Notes: generated by a model not told the origin, from the letters alone. A stretch of 27,962 nucleotides of DNA from JBAVEL01 sp049587715 (GCA_049587715.1 JBAVEL010000107.1:1-27962); one strand, 5' to 3'; counted from the first letter of the stretch, positions 7,124 through 18,744 are shown. Numbers and translations are program-made.

Positions 7124-8284
7124 ATGAAGCGGGTCTACCTGGACCACGCCGCCACGACCCCCGTGGACGGCGGGGTGCTGGAGTTCCTGCGCGCCTGCCA
7201 GCGCGACCTCTGGGGGAACCCATCCTCCCTCCACTGGTTCGGGAGAGGCGCCCGCGCGGCCCTGGAGGAAGCGCGGGCGAGGGTGGCCCGTCTCATCGGG
7301 GCCGCTCCGGGGGAGGTGTTCTTCACGAGTGGCGGGACCGAGGCCGACAACCTGGCGGTCCTGGGCTGTGCACGAGCCCTCGGCCGCCGGGGTCGGAGAC
7401 ACCTGGTAACCTCGGCGGTCGAACACCGCGCGGTCCTGGATCCCATGCGCCGGCTCACGGCGGAGGGATTCTCCCTCACCGAGATCCCGCCGGAGGCCTC
7501 CGGCGCCGCGTCCTCCGGCGCGCTGGCCCGGGCGCTGACACCCCACACCGCGTTTGTGTCCCTCATGCACGCCAACAACGAAGTGGGAGCCCTCAGCAAT
7601 CCGGCCGCGCTGGCTCCTCTCGTGCATGCACAGGGGGCCCTCTTCCACGTGGATGCCGTCCAGACGGCAGGCAGGCTTCCCCTGGATGTCCGCACCATGG
7701 GGGCGGATCTGCTCTCGTTCTCGGCGCACAAGATGAACGGCCCCAGGGGGATCGGCGCCCTGTACATCCGGCGCGGGACCCCCATGGAGCCGCTGCTGGA
7801 AGGGGGAGGCCAGGAGCGCGGTCTCCGCCCCGGAACGGAGGCGGTTCCTCTCGCCGTGGCCTTTGCGGGGGCTTTTGAAATCGCCCGGAGCCGGGCGGAG
7901 GGGGAGATGCGCCGCTGTGCGCGCCTCAGGGATATGCTGGAAGCGGGGATCCGGGAGCGGTTCCCCGCCGCCCTCATCAACGGGCAAGGGGGGGAGCGGG
8001 TCCCCCACATCCTGAGCGTTTCCTTTGATGCGCGGAGCATCGGGGCGGATGGGGAGTTGCTGGCGGTGGGGATGGACCTGGAGGGGATTGCGGTCTCCGG
8101 CGGGGCGGCCTGCTCATCGGGGAGCGCTCAGCCCTCCCACGTCCTGCGCGCCCTGGGGAGGGACCCGGATACGGCCCGGGCCACTCTCCGCTTCTCGTTC
8201 GGCCGGGGGAACACGGCCCGGGATGTCGCCCGCGCCCTGCGCGCCCTGGAGCGGGTGATGCGGAGGATGAAGCGTTCTCCCTGA
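7124..8284 (+). CDS. cysteine desulfurase (NifS/IscS family)
   Basis: A PLP-dependent enzyme that removes sulfur from cysteine to give alanine and a protein persulfide for Fe-S clusters or tRNA thiolation. The 386 residues start MKRVYLDHAATTP, the classic N-terminus. Active-site elements are present: FTSGGTEADN at 67-76, H101, D177 and Q180, the PLP lysine K203 in SFSAHKMNGPRG, RPGTE at 235-239, and the persulfide cysteine C330 in GGAACSSGSAQPSHVL. It begins 13 bases after the LTxxQ gene, so it may be co-transcribed with the sigma cassette. No iscU, mnmA or other sulfur-relay gene is adjacent. It converges on the - strand operon with only 13 bases between the stops. Confidence 0.93.
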   Translation: MKRVYLDHAATTPVDGGVLEFLRACQRDLWGNPSSLHWFGRGARAALEEARARVARLIGAAPGEVFFTSGGTEADNLAVLGCARALGRRGRRHLVTSAVEHRAVLDPMRRLTAEGFSLTEIPPEASGAASSGALARALTPHTAFVSLMHANNEVGALSNPAALAPLVHAQGALFHVDAVQTAGRLPLDVRTMGADLLSFSAHKMNGPRGIGALYIRRGTPMEPLLEGGGQERGLRPGTEAVPLAVAFAGAFEIARSRAEGEMRRCARLRDMLEAGIRERFPAALINGQGGERVPHILSVSFDARSIGADGELLAVGMDLEGIAVSGGAACSSGSAQPSHVLRALGRDPDTARATLRFSFGRGNTARDVARALRALERVMRRMKRSP

Positions 8285-8300
8285 AGAACCCCCCGCATCA
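8256..8300. terminator. candidate bidirectional terminator between convergent genes
   Basis: An outer 8-bp repeat (TGATGCGG 8256-8263 with CCGCATCA 8293-8300) encloses a small hairpin (GTTCT 8274-8278 with AGAAC 8285-8289). The structure spans both convergent stop codons. There is no T-run on either side, so the call is tentative. Confidence 0.35.
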
Positions 8301-10151
8301 GGCGCCCGGCTCTTCCCCGGCGGGTCCCAGAATCCCGAAGATGCCCTCGATCCGGCCCATGGGGGCGGCAAGCTGGATCCCGGCCACCGCGGAGCGGACC
8401 TGCAGGAACGTCTCGCGGGCGATCTTCACTCCTTCGGCGAACCCTTCCTCCTTTGTAGTCGTCCGCCGCATGCGTTCCAGGACCTCCGCCGGGACGCTGG
8501 CTCCCGGCACCTCGTTGTTCATGAACTCCGCGTTCCGGTAGGAGACCAGAGGCCAGATGCCGCAGATCAGCGGCAGCCCTACGTGGCTGATCCTCTGCAT
8601 GCAGCGCTCCAGGATCCGGATGTCGAATACCGGCTGGGTGACGATGAACTCCGCTCCGGCTTCGATCTTCCAGTCCAGCCGGCGCAGTTCTTCGTCCAGG
8701 TTGAGTGCGCCGGGATTGAGACCCACCCCCACCGCGAACCCCGTGGGTTCTCCGATGGGGTTTCCGACAAGGTCCATTCCGTGATTGAGCCGGCGGATGA
8801 TGTTCACCAGGCCGATGGCGTCCACATCAAACACGGCCGTTGCGTCCGGATAGTTCCCCAGCTTCGGAGGATCACCCGTGATGGCAATGAGGTTGCGGAT
8901 CCCCAGGGCCCAGGCGCCCAGGAGATCCGACTGCATGCCGATGACGTTCCTGTCGCGGCAGGCGAAGTGCAGAACCGGTTCCACGCCGACCTGCCGGAGC
9001 AGGAGGGCTGCCATGGAGAGGGCCGACATCCGGGCCGAGGCGCGCGGTCCGTCGGGGATGTTGATGGCATCGATGCCGAAGTGGTGGAGTCTCCGTGCCT
9101 TGGCGATCTCCTTCTCCGCAGAGACCCCGCGGGGGGAGACCAGCTCCACCAGCGTGACGAATTCCCCCCGGACGAGCTTCGCCGAGAGGCGTGACTTCTC
9201 GGACCGCTCGATGACGGCCGCTTTCTCGGGAGGGGCCACTTTCAGATCCGCCGCGCGGACATCCATGCGCTTGGCCGGCCGGAGGGCCTGCACCGCCCTG
9301 CGGATGGCGCGGATATGGGCGGGATTGGTGCCGCAGCATCCTCCCACGATGGCCGCCCCCGTCTGGATGAACCTCTTGGCGTACTCCGCCATGTACTCGG
9401 GGGATGTCATGTAGATGTTGCGGCCCCCGATGCTCTGAGGGAGACCCGCGTTGGGCTGGACGGCGATGGGCAGTTCCGTCAGTCCCCGCAGCTCCTCCAG
9501 TGCCTCCAGCATGGCCCGCGGGCCCACGGAGCAGTTCATGCCCACGGCATCCACCCCCTGATCCGCGATGCCGGCGGCGAAGGAAGCCAGCGTGCCCCCG
9601 CTCAGGAGCTTCCCGTCGTCCCCCACGGTGACCTGGGCAATGAGGGGAATGCCGCCATCCAGCCCCCGCACCGCCCGGATCGCCTGGAGAAGCTCGGAGA
9701 GAAGGCCGAACGTCTCGAGGATGACGAGATCCACTCCCCCCTCCAGGAGACCCTCGACCTGTTCCCGGAATGCGTCTCGGGCCTCGTCGTAGGAGAGCTT
9801 GCCCAGGGGCTCAATCTGGATGCCGAGGGGACCCACGGAGCCGGCCACGAGGGCGGATGTCCCCGCCACCTTCCGGGCAAGAGCGGCTCCCAGCCGGTTC
9901 ACCTCGCGCGCCTTTCCTTCCAGCCCGAAGGCGGCCAGTTTGAACCTGTTGGCTCCGAAGGTGTTGGTTTCCACGGCGTCCGCCCCCGCGGCCAGATACT
10001 CCCTGTGCACCTCCGTCACGATATCGGGGTTCGCGAGGTTGAGCTCGTCGTAGCAGGTGTGGATATACACCCCCTTCTCGTACAGGTAGGTGCCCACCCC
10101 GCCGTCGAACACGATCACCTCCTGTGACAGCCGTTCCCTGAACGGTTTCAT
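8298..10151 (-). CDS. bifunctional homocysteine S-methyltransferase / methylenetetrahydrofolate reductase
   Basis: A 617-residue fusion. Residues about 1-290 form a homocysteine-binding (S-methyltransferase) barrel with FDGGVGTYLYEKG near the N-terminus, ETNTFGANR, and the zinc cysteines C207 in GMNCSVGP and C272/C273 in GGCCGT. Residues about 335-617 form a MetF-type flavin reductase domain (VELVSPRG, ITGDPPKLGNYPDA, FIVTQPVFD). The layout equals Bacillus YitJ and the MetH-MetF fusions, which join methyl-group supply and homocysteine methylation. There is no B12-binding domain, so it is not full MetH. The ATG at 10151 overlaps the ppx stop (ATGA), with an AAGGAGC-type Shine-Dalgarno. It is the last gene of the - strand operon. 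Confidence 0.92.
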   Translation of the reverse strand: MKPFRERLSQEVIVFDGGVGTYLYEKGVYIHTCYDELNLANPDIVTEVHREYLAAGADAVETNTFGANRFKLAAFGLEGKAREVNRLGAALARKVAGTSALVAGSVGPLGIQIEPLGKLSYDEARDAFREQVEGLLEGGVDLVILETFGLLSELLQAIRAVRGLDGGIPLIAQVTVGDDGKLLSGGTLASFAAGIADQGVDAVGMNCSVGPRAMLEALEELRGLTELPIAVQPNAGLPQSIGGRNIYMTSPEYMAEYAKRFIQTGAAIVGGCCGTNPAHIRAIRRAVQALRPAKRMDVRAADLKVAPPEKAAVIERSEKSRLSAKLVRGEFVTLVELVSPRGVSAEKEIAKARRLHHFGIDAINIPDGPRASARMSALSMAALLLRQVGVEPVLHFACRDRNVIGMQSDLLGAWALGIRNLIAITGDPPKLGNYPDATAVFDVDAIGLVNIIRRLNHGMDLVGNPIGEPTGFAVGVGLNPGALNLDEELRRLDWKIEAGAEFIVTQPVFDIRILERCMQRISHVGLPLICGIWPLVSYRNAEFMNNEVPGASVPAEVLERMRRTTTKEEGFAEGVKIARETFLQVRSAVAGIQLAAPMGRIEGIFGILGPAGEEPGA

Positions 10152-11092
10152 CCTTGCTCCTTTCCCGGCCTTCGGGCCGTCCGACGCTCCCACTCCCGGA
10201 GGGCGATGCCGTACCGCAGACCCCGGTCGCTTACCAGCGCCTCATTCTTCCCGAGGCGGCGCAGAACAGCGCGGAGGATGAGGGCTCCGGCGAAGATGAT
10301 GTCCGCCCGTCCCTCCATGACATCGGCCAGGGGGCGTATGCCCCGGGCGGGAAGGCCCTGCAACAGGGTGCACAGCTCCTCCAGGCGCCCCCGCGTGAGC
10401 CGGTAACCCGAGACCGCGTCCACAGAGAAATGCCGGAGCCCCTGATCCAGAATCGCCAGCGAAGTGGCCGTTCCCGCCACCGCCACCAGCGGCGCTCCCT
10501 GGGCGCTCCCGGGATCCAGCTCCCGCACCCGGGCTTCGATGAAGTCCTCCGCCGCATGGCGCTCCGCGCTCTGCGGCGGGTCGTGCGCAAAGAAACGCTC
10601 GGTGATCCGGAGAGCGCCGACATCCAGGCTGGCGTGCAACCGCACATCCCCGGCGCACCCCGCGGTCACCTCCGTGCTGCCGCCCCCCACATCCAGGACG
10701 GTCCACGGGCCGGGTCCACCCAGGCCGCTCACCGCCCCCCGGAATGAAAGAAGCGCCTCTTCCCGGCCCGAAAGCACCTCCAGGTCCAGCCCGGTGCGCC
10801 GTCTCAGAAGCCCAGCGAAGGCGCGGCCGTTCTGCGCATCCCTGAGCGCGCTGGTTCCAAACACCCCCGGGGTCTCCCCCCGGAAAGAACTGCAGGCCCG
10901 GAGGGAATCCTCCACGGCCCTCAGGGTCTTCCGCATGGCGTCCGGGCGGAGGCACCCACGCGCGTCCACCCCTTCGCCGAGGCGCGGGGTGCGGGCCTCT
11001 TCCAGCAGCGGGCGGATGATCCCCCCCGGGGAGATCTCCGCCACAAGCAGCAGCACGGTGTTGGTGCCGACGTCGATACAGGAGCAGATCAT
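10148..11092 (-). CDS. ppx: Ppx/GppA-family exopolyphosphatase
   Basis: A 314-residue member of the ASKHA phosphatase fold that hydrolyses polyphosphate or pppGpp. Motifs: the phosphate-1 loop IDVGTNTVLLL at residues 6-16, GTSALRDAQNG, LSGREEALLSF, the phosphate-2 loop VLDVGGGSTEV and AVAGTATSLA. It lacks the C-terminal HD-like domain of E. coli Ppx/GppA, as is common outside Proteobacteria. Substrate preference cannot be told from sequence. Its ATG overlaps the prmA stop by 4 bases and its stop overlaps the methyltransferase/MTHFR start by 4 bases, so the three are translationally coupled. Confidence 0.88.
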   Translation of the reverse strand: MICSCIDVGTNTVLLLVAEISPGGIIRPLLEEARTPRLGEGVDARGCLRPDAMRKTLRAVEDSLRACSSFRGETPGVFGTSALRDAQNGRAFAGLLRRRTGLDLEVLSGREEALLSFRGAVSGLGGPGPWTVLDVGGGSTEVTAGCAGDVRLHASLDVGALRITERFFAHDPPQSAERHAAEDFIEARVRELDPGSAQGAPLVAVAGTATSLAILDQGLRHFSVDAVSGYRLTRGRLEELCTLLQGLPARGIRPLADVMEGRADIIFAGALILRAVLRRLGKNEALVSDRGLRYGIALREWERRTARRPGKEQG

Positions 11093-11961
11093 TGCGGGGC
11101 GGTGCGGCGCCTCGATGCCGCCAGGGCCGTCCACTCGTTCTCCTCCGCTCGTTCCTCGATCCGGAGTCCCTGTCCGGCAAGGAGACGCTCCATCGGCTCT
11201 CCGTCCCCGGCGAGCAGACCCGCCAGGATGAGAACCCCTCCGGGGGCCAGACGTTCGCAGAGAAGGGGAAGGATCCTCTCCAGTACGTCCCGCTGGATGT
11301 TGGCGGCCACCAGATCGTGCGGAACGGCCGGCGCGGCGTCCGTTTCCCCCTGGAGCACTTCCAGAGCCGCCGTCACGCCGTTGATTGCGGCGTTTTCCCG
11401 GGCGTTCCTGCATGCCCATGGGTCGTTATCCACACCCGTGGCGTGTCCCGCCCCGAGCCGGAGGGCGGCAATGGCCAGGATCCCCGTTCCCGTGCCCACA
11501 TCCAGCATTCGCATGCCGGGCCGGACATACCGCTCCACCAGCCGGAGACTGAGTCGCGTGCTTTCATGGTGGCCCGTCCCGAAGGACATCTTCGGGTCGA
11601 TACGGATCAGGATGTCCCGGGGTCCGGCCCGGACGGGCTCCCAGGTGGGAGCCACGATGATCCGCCCGGACACCCGGACGGGCTTGATGCTCCGTTCCCA
11701 TTCGGCATTCCAGTCCCGTTCGGGGACCCTGGCGACCGCAACAGCGGGAAGGGGAGTGTCGTGGGAACGGGCAAGCCTCCGCAGGATCTCCTCTACGGCC
11801 TCCGGAAGGGCGGGATCCCAGCGGGATTCCCGGACATAGCACCGGAGCCTGTCTCCATCCTCCCAGAAGGCCTCCACGCCGATCTCCGACAGGAGACCCA
11901 TGCAGGCCTCGGCGAAGGCCCCGGTCGCGGCCACCGTCATCTCCATGTAGGCGCCGGCCAT
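11089..11961 (-). CDS. prmA: ribosomal protein L11 methyltransferase PrmA
   Basis: A 290-residue class I SAM-dependent methyltransferase that trimethylates ribosomal protein L11 (uL11). The N-terminal substrate-recognition domain covers about 1-90. The characteristic FGTGHHESTR signature lies at 127-136, the SAM-binding loop MLDVGTGTGILAIAA follows at about 152-166, VDND at 177-180, and the catalytic-region motif DLVAANI comes later. Length and motif order match the family well. It starts 5 bases after the M28 stop and overlaps ppx by 4 bases at its end. M6 or M8 could also serve as start. Confidence 0.92.
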   Translation of the reverse strand: MAGAYMEMTVAATGAFAEACMGLLSEIGVEAFWEDGDRLRCYVRESRWDPALPEAVEEILRRLARSHDTPLPAVAVARVPERDWNAEWERSIKPVRVSGRIIVAPTWEPVRAGPRDILIRIDPKMSFGTGHHESTRLSLRLVERYVRPGMRMLDVGTGTGILAIAALRLGAGHATGVDNDPWACRNARENAAINGVTAALEVLQGETDAAPAVPHDLVAANIQRDVLERILPLLCERLAPGGVLILAGLLAGDGEPMERLLAGQGLRIEERAEENEWTALAASRRRTAPQ

Positions 11962-11966
11962 GGACC

Positions 11967-12974
11967 TCAGTGCGCGCCGGTGAAAACGATGTGGGCGATG
12001 ACGCTGCCGACCGCCTCCAGGCTCCCGGGGCTGCAGTGCTCGGGCGTGTCCGCATGGGTGTGCCAGTAGCGGTGGGTGGCATCCGGGTAGGCGAAGTCGA
12101 TGATGTTCACCGTTTTCAGCCCTGCTTCGTTCAGGGGGAGATGGTCGTCCTGAACCGCCGGACCTTCCTCCTCCACAAACTGGTCCACCCCCAGTGCGCG
12201 CGCCCGCCCCCAGACGAGGTCCACGATGTCGGGAGCGTATGCGCGGGAGTAGGGTTCGACGGGGAGCCGCAGCTCGCTGTCTCCCACCATGTCCAGCAGA
12301 ATGCCGAAGGAGGGGAACCGGTCCGGTTCCAGGGTCCGGGCGTAGTGGCGCGACCCCAGAAGGTACAGGTCCAGGTCGCCTTCCCGCCCGTAATCCTCCC
12401 CGTCAAAGAGAACGATGTCCACCCCGCAGGGGGGAACGTGATCGCGCAGGAGGAAGGCCAGCTCCAGGAGCACCGCCACGCCGCTCGCTCCGTCGTTTGC
12501 CCCGGGTATCGGCTGCTCCCGCCGTGCGGGGTCGGGATCCCGGTCGGCGCGCGGCCGCGTATCCCAGTGGGCGCACAGGAGAATGCGTTCCACGGCCCGG
12601 GGATGGAATCGGGCCACGATGTTGGTGAGGCGCAGGACTTCCCCCCCGTACCCCTCCCGGGTGAATTCCTGGAGGGTGACCTCGGCACCCCCGGCCTGCA
12701 TCTCCGATCTGAGGTACGCCAGACAGGCGGCATGCCCGGGAGAATTGGGGTTCCGGGGTCCGAACTCCACCTGCCGGACCAGGTGGCGGAAGGCGCGTGC
12801 ACCGTTGAAGGGGGGGACCGTGATTGCCTCGGGGGAAGTCTCGAGGGTCTTCTCCCGTTCATCCCCGCCCCGATCCGCACAACCTCCGGAAAGCAGGAGC
12901 GCCCCGAGCAGGGCGGCGGCGCATACCCGCCCGGCGTCCGGAAGGGACGGGAGAGGGAAGGGGAAACTCCTCAT
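11967..12974 (-). CDS. M28-family lipoprotein peptidase / glutaminyl-peptide cyclotransferase-like
   Basis: A 335-residue exported protein. A hydrophobic signal (about 15-31) ends LLLSGGC, giving a probable lipidated C32, then a Gly/Asp/Glu-rich tether. The catalytic domain has the zinc-hydrolase motifs of M28/QC proteins: CAHWDTRP, GANDGASGVAVLLE, VLFDGEDYG, ILLDMVGD and YWHTHADTPEHC, with a DDHLPLNEAG stretch resembling glutaminyl cyclases. QC converts N-terminal Gln to pyroglutamate; aminopeptidase activity is the alternative. The start at 12974 has no Shine-Dalgarno, and the promoter at 12981-13009 would begin transcription about at the ATG. It heads the M28-prmA-ppx-metH/F run. Confidence 0.85.
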   Translation of the reverse strand: MRSFPFPLPSLPDAGRVCAAALLGALLLSGGCADRGGDEREKTLETSPEAITVPPFNGARAFRHLVRQVEFGPRNPNSPGHAACLAYLRSEMQAGGAEVTLQEFTREGYGGEVLRLTNIVARFHPRAVERILLCAHWDTRPRADRDPDPARREQPIPGANDGASGVAVLLELAFLLRDHVPPCGVDIVLFDGEDYGREGDLDLYLLGSRHYARTLEPDRFPSFGILLDMVGDSELRLPVEPYSRAYAPDIVDLVWGRARALGVDQFVEEEGPAVQDDHLPLNEAGLKTVNIIDFAYPDATHRYWHTHADTPEHCSPGSLEAVGSVIAHIVFTGAH

Positions 12975-12980
12975 GCGATG

Positions 12981-13009
12981 AACATATTGAAATGAGGGGT
13001 GAAATGCAA
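12981..13009 (-). promoter_or_regulatory. sigma70-type promoter of the M28-prmA-ppx-metH/F operon
   Basis: Read on the - strand: TTGCAT (13009-13004), a 17-base spacer, TATGTT (12986-12981). Six bases separate the -10 from the ATG at 12974, so the predicted +1 falls on or next to the start codon. The element lies in the 61-base gap after dacB. Confidence 0.5.
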
Positions 13010-13035
13010 AGAACCCCGCCCGGGCGGCGCCGGCA

Positions 13036-14604
13036 TCACCGAGGGGCGTTGCCCCCCGGCGGGATCCTCCCCTTTAGCCGGGCGAGCAGGACGGCGATGG
13101 AATCCTGCACGGCGCGATAGACCTCCGCCGGAGCGGCGTAGTGTTGCATGAGGATGGAGAAGGCCAGCGGCTCCCCGTCCGCGGTTTCCACGAACCCCGT
13201 GAGGGCCGAGACCCCCGCCATGGTGCCCGTCTTGGCCCGCACCCGGCCTGCCGCAGCGGTTCCCTTCATTCTGTTCCGGAGGGTGCCGTCCACTCCCGCC
13301 AGCGGCAGGGAGGCGAGGAAACGGTCCCGGGTTTTCGGGTTCTCCCGCACACGGCGGAGCACCCGGGTCAGGGTGCGCGCCGAGACCAGGTTGTATCGGG
13401 AAACACCGGAGCCGTCCGCCAGAACCAGCCGGGAGGTGTCGGCCCCCATGACTCCGAGCATGCGCCGGAGGTGCCCGACCCCTCCCTCGGTGGATCCCGG
13501 AGCCCCCGACAGCGCCCAGTCCAGGTACTTCAGGAGGTTCTCCGCCGCCAGGTTGTCGCTTTTCTTGTTCATCCCCGCCACCACGGAGTCGATGCTCCGG
13601 GAGAACACGAGCAGAGGTTCCCCCTGCGCCATCCCGGACGCCGTTTCGGCCGCGGCAACGCACAGGCCCCTTTGTTCCATTCTCTCCCGCAGGGCCTGCA
13701 GGAAGAAGAGCGGCGGGTTCCGGAGACTGAAGGAGAACCGCCGTGCGGAGTCCCCCCGTGCGATCTCCCCTTCGAGGCGCACCACATTGGCGCCTTCCGT
13801 CCAGAGACGGCCGGCGCCGAGAGGGGTCTGCACACCGCCTTCCCGGGTGAGAACCGCTCCCGAAACGCGGACAAATCCGGTGGGGGGCTCCAGGTGCACC
13901 CGTGCCGGGTCCCCGCCTTCCCCGCCGGGAGCGACGACCACCGTGACGGTGTTCCCGTTGAAGGAGAGGGGGCTCTGAAAGGGGGCGGACGGGTCCGGCT
14001 CGTCGTCGTGCATCCATCCCTTCCCCCAGGCCGCGCCGTCGAACCGGGTGCAGTCGCCCACGAGGGTCCAGGAGCGTCCCGCAGGGAGCAGGGAGGCCAG
14101 CCGGGAGGCGATGGAGTCCATCTCCGCTCCCGACAGAAACGGGTCGCCGGATCCGGTGATGACAAGGACCGATGAGTCCCGGGCGGCGGGGGCGATCTCC
14201 GTCACCATCGCGGCGTCCGCGGGGAGGAGCGTCAGGGCCCCCGCCGCCGTCAGGAGCTTCGCATTGGACCCAGGGGTGAAGAGCATCTCCGGGTTGAGGG
14301 CATAGAGCACCTCGTCCGTTTCAAGGGAGACAATGTCGATCCCTGCATTGGAGGGAGGGAAGAGGGAATCCGCCAGCAGCGCATCCACGGCCTGCTGCAG
14401 CAGGGGGGATGCGGCGGTGCTCGGGAGTCTCATCAACCCCTCCCGGAGCGGGTCCCGCACGCCGGGATGCCGGCAGGAGCCCGCCGCCATCGCCGCGATC
14501 AGAAAGAGAAAAAGCGGGGAACGCGCGCTCTCCCGCCGGCTCCGATGGGGGGAAGGAGTGCGCACGGCGCCGCCGCCGGGCTCCGGTTTGTTGATTGCGG
14601 GCAT
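13036..14604 (-). CDS. dacB: D-alanyl-D-alanine carboxypeptidase/endopeptidase (PBP4 type)
   Basis: A 522-residue S13-family penicillin-binding protein that trims peptidoglycan stem peptides or cuts crosslinks in the periplasm. A hydrophobic signal at about 30-43 ends AAGSC, so C44 may be lipidated. The three active-site motifs are present: SxxK as SNAK at 113-116, SxN as SDN at 349-351, and KTG at 458-460 in VRAKTGTMAGVSALTG. The large insert between SxxK and SxN is normal for PBP4. The frame stays open for another 1,500 codons upstream, antisense to secA and era. The start at 14604 was chosen for its GGGAGA Shine-Dalgarno and the signal peptide. It is divergent from secA (54-base gap). Confidence 0.9.
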   Translation of the reverse strand: MPAINKPEPGGGAVRTPSPHRSRRESARSPLFLFLIAAMAAGSCRHPGVRDPLREGLMRLPSTAASPLLQQAVDALLADSLFPPSNAGIDIVSLETDEVLYALNPEMLFTPGSNAKLLTAAGALTLLPADAAMVTEIAPAARDSSVLVITGSGDPFLSGAEMDSIASRLASLLPAGRSWTLVGDCTRFDGAAWGKGWMHDDEPDPSAPFQSPLSFNGNTVTVVVAPGGEGGDPARVHLEPPTGFVRVSGAVLTREGGVQTPLGAGRLWTEGANVVRLEGEIARGDSARRFSFSLRNPPLFFLQALRERMEQRGLCVAAAETASGMAQGEPLLVFSRSIDSVVAGMNKKSDNLAAENLLKYLDWALSGAPGSTEGGVGHLRRMLGVMGADTSRLVLADGSGVSRYNLVSARTLTRVLRRVRENPKTRDRFLASLPLAGVDGTLRNRMKGTAAAGRVRAKTGTMAGVSALTGFVETADGEPLAFSILMQHYAAPAEVYRAVQDSIAVLLARLKGRIPPGGNAPR

Positions 14605-14619
14605 CTTTCTCCCTATATT
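14591..14619 (+). promoter_or_regulatory. sigma70-type promoter of secA
   Basis: TTGATT at 14591-14596, a 17-base spacer, then TATATT at 14614-14619. The predicted start is near 14626, 33 bases before the secA ATG. The -35 lies within the first codons of the divergent dacB gene. A weak dacB promoter on the other strand (TTGTGC, 18 bases, TCAATA) may share the same 54-base gap. Confidence 0.6.
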
Positions 14620-14658
14620 GAGTGGAATTTTCCCCCCATGCACAACTTCTGATCCGAG

Positions 14659-17742
<3,084 letters not shown>

Positions 17743-17769
17743 TGCAGGCATCCGCGGCGGCCCTCCGCC

Positions 17770-18696
17770 GTGGATAGGAAACCAGGGGATGGTCCGGCGC
17801 CGTTCCGCTCCGGCTTCGTGGCGATCGTGGGCGCTCCCAACGCAGGCAAGTCCACCCTCCTGAACACGCTGCTGGGGGAGAAGATCTCGATTGTGACCGA
17901 GAAACCCCAGACAACGCGGCGCGCCGTGCGCGGCATCCTGTCCGCCGCGGAGTATCAGATCGTCTTCCTGGACACCCCCGGCATTCTGACGCCCGCCTAC
18001 CTTCTGCACGAGCACATGATGCGGGAGGCCGGGGCGGCGGTCGCCGACGCCGACCTGATCCTGCACGTGGTGGACGCGCCCCAGGCCATCGGCTCGGGCG
18101 GCAGGGCGGAGGACGCGGCCCTGGGATCCGTGAGGGATGCGGCAAAACCCGCTCTGCTTGTCCTGAACAAGGTGGACCGTGCGGAGAAACAGCTCCTCCT
18201 TCCCCTCATGGCCGCCTATGCCGTGGCATACCCGTACAGGGAGATTCTTCCCGTCTCCGCCCTGCGGAAAGAGGGCATCCAGGGACTTCCCGCCATGATT
18301 GCGCAGCTCCTCCCGGAGCATCCCCCGTACTATCCGTCGGACATCGTCAGCGACCAGGAAGAACGCTTCTTCGTTGCGGAGATCATACGGGAGAAGATCT
18401 TCCGGAAGACGGTCCGGGAGCTCCCCTATGCGGCCACCGTCCAGATTGTCCAGTTCGCGGAACGGAGGGAGGGGAAATGGTTCATCAGCGCCGAGGTTTA
18501 CGTGGAGCGGGATTCGCAGAAGGCGATTGTGATCGGGAAGAACGGGGCCATGCTCCGGGAGATCGGCCGGCTGGCGCGGAGCGACATCGAGACCTTTCTG
18601 GGGCACCCCGTGTATCTGGAGCTGCATGTGAGAGTGCGGAAATGGCGCGACGATCCCCCCTGGCTGGGGCGCCTCGGCTACGGTTCCGCCCGATGA
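17770..18696 (+). CDS. era: GTPase Era
   Basis: A 308-residue ribosome-assembly GTPase that binds the 3' end of 16S rRNA. G1 is GAPNAGKS at 21-28, the switch region holds PQTTRRAVRGI, G3 is DTPG at 68-71 and G4 is NKVD at 132-135. The C-terminal KH domain is clear (KAIVIGKNGAMLREIGRLAR, then VYLELHVRVRKWRDD). It starts with GTG at 17770, 27 bases after secA, with only a weak ribosome site, so coupling to secA translation is likely. The HPPYYPSDIVSD linker is typical of Era. Confidence 0.95.
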   Translation: MDRKPGDGPAPFRSGFVAIVGAPNAGKSTLLNTLLGEKISIVTEKPQTTRRAVRGILSAAEYQIVFLDTPGILTPAYLLHEHMMREAGAAVADADLILHVVDAPQAIGSGGRAEDAALGSVRDAAKPALLVLNKVDRAEKQLLLPLMAAYAVAYPYREILPVSALRKEGIQGLPAMIAQLLPEHPPYYPSDIVSDQEERFFVAEIIREKIFRKTVRELPYAATVQIVQFAERREGKWFISAEVYVERDSQKAIVIGKNGAMLREIGRLARSDIETFLGHPVYLELHVRVRKWRDDPPWLGRLGYGSAR

Positions 18697-18744
18697 CCCT
18701 CCCTGCGGGCCCGCTTCCGGGGCCCCCCTGTTGACGGAGCCCCC

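Noticed and set aside
10152..10200. SAM or other methionine riboswitch before the MetH/MetF fusion
   Set aside because: The gene overlaps ppx by four bases and has no leader; no such RNA was seen at the operon start either.
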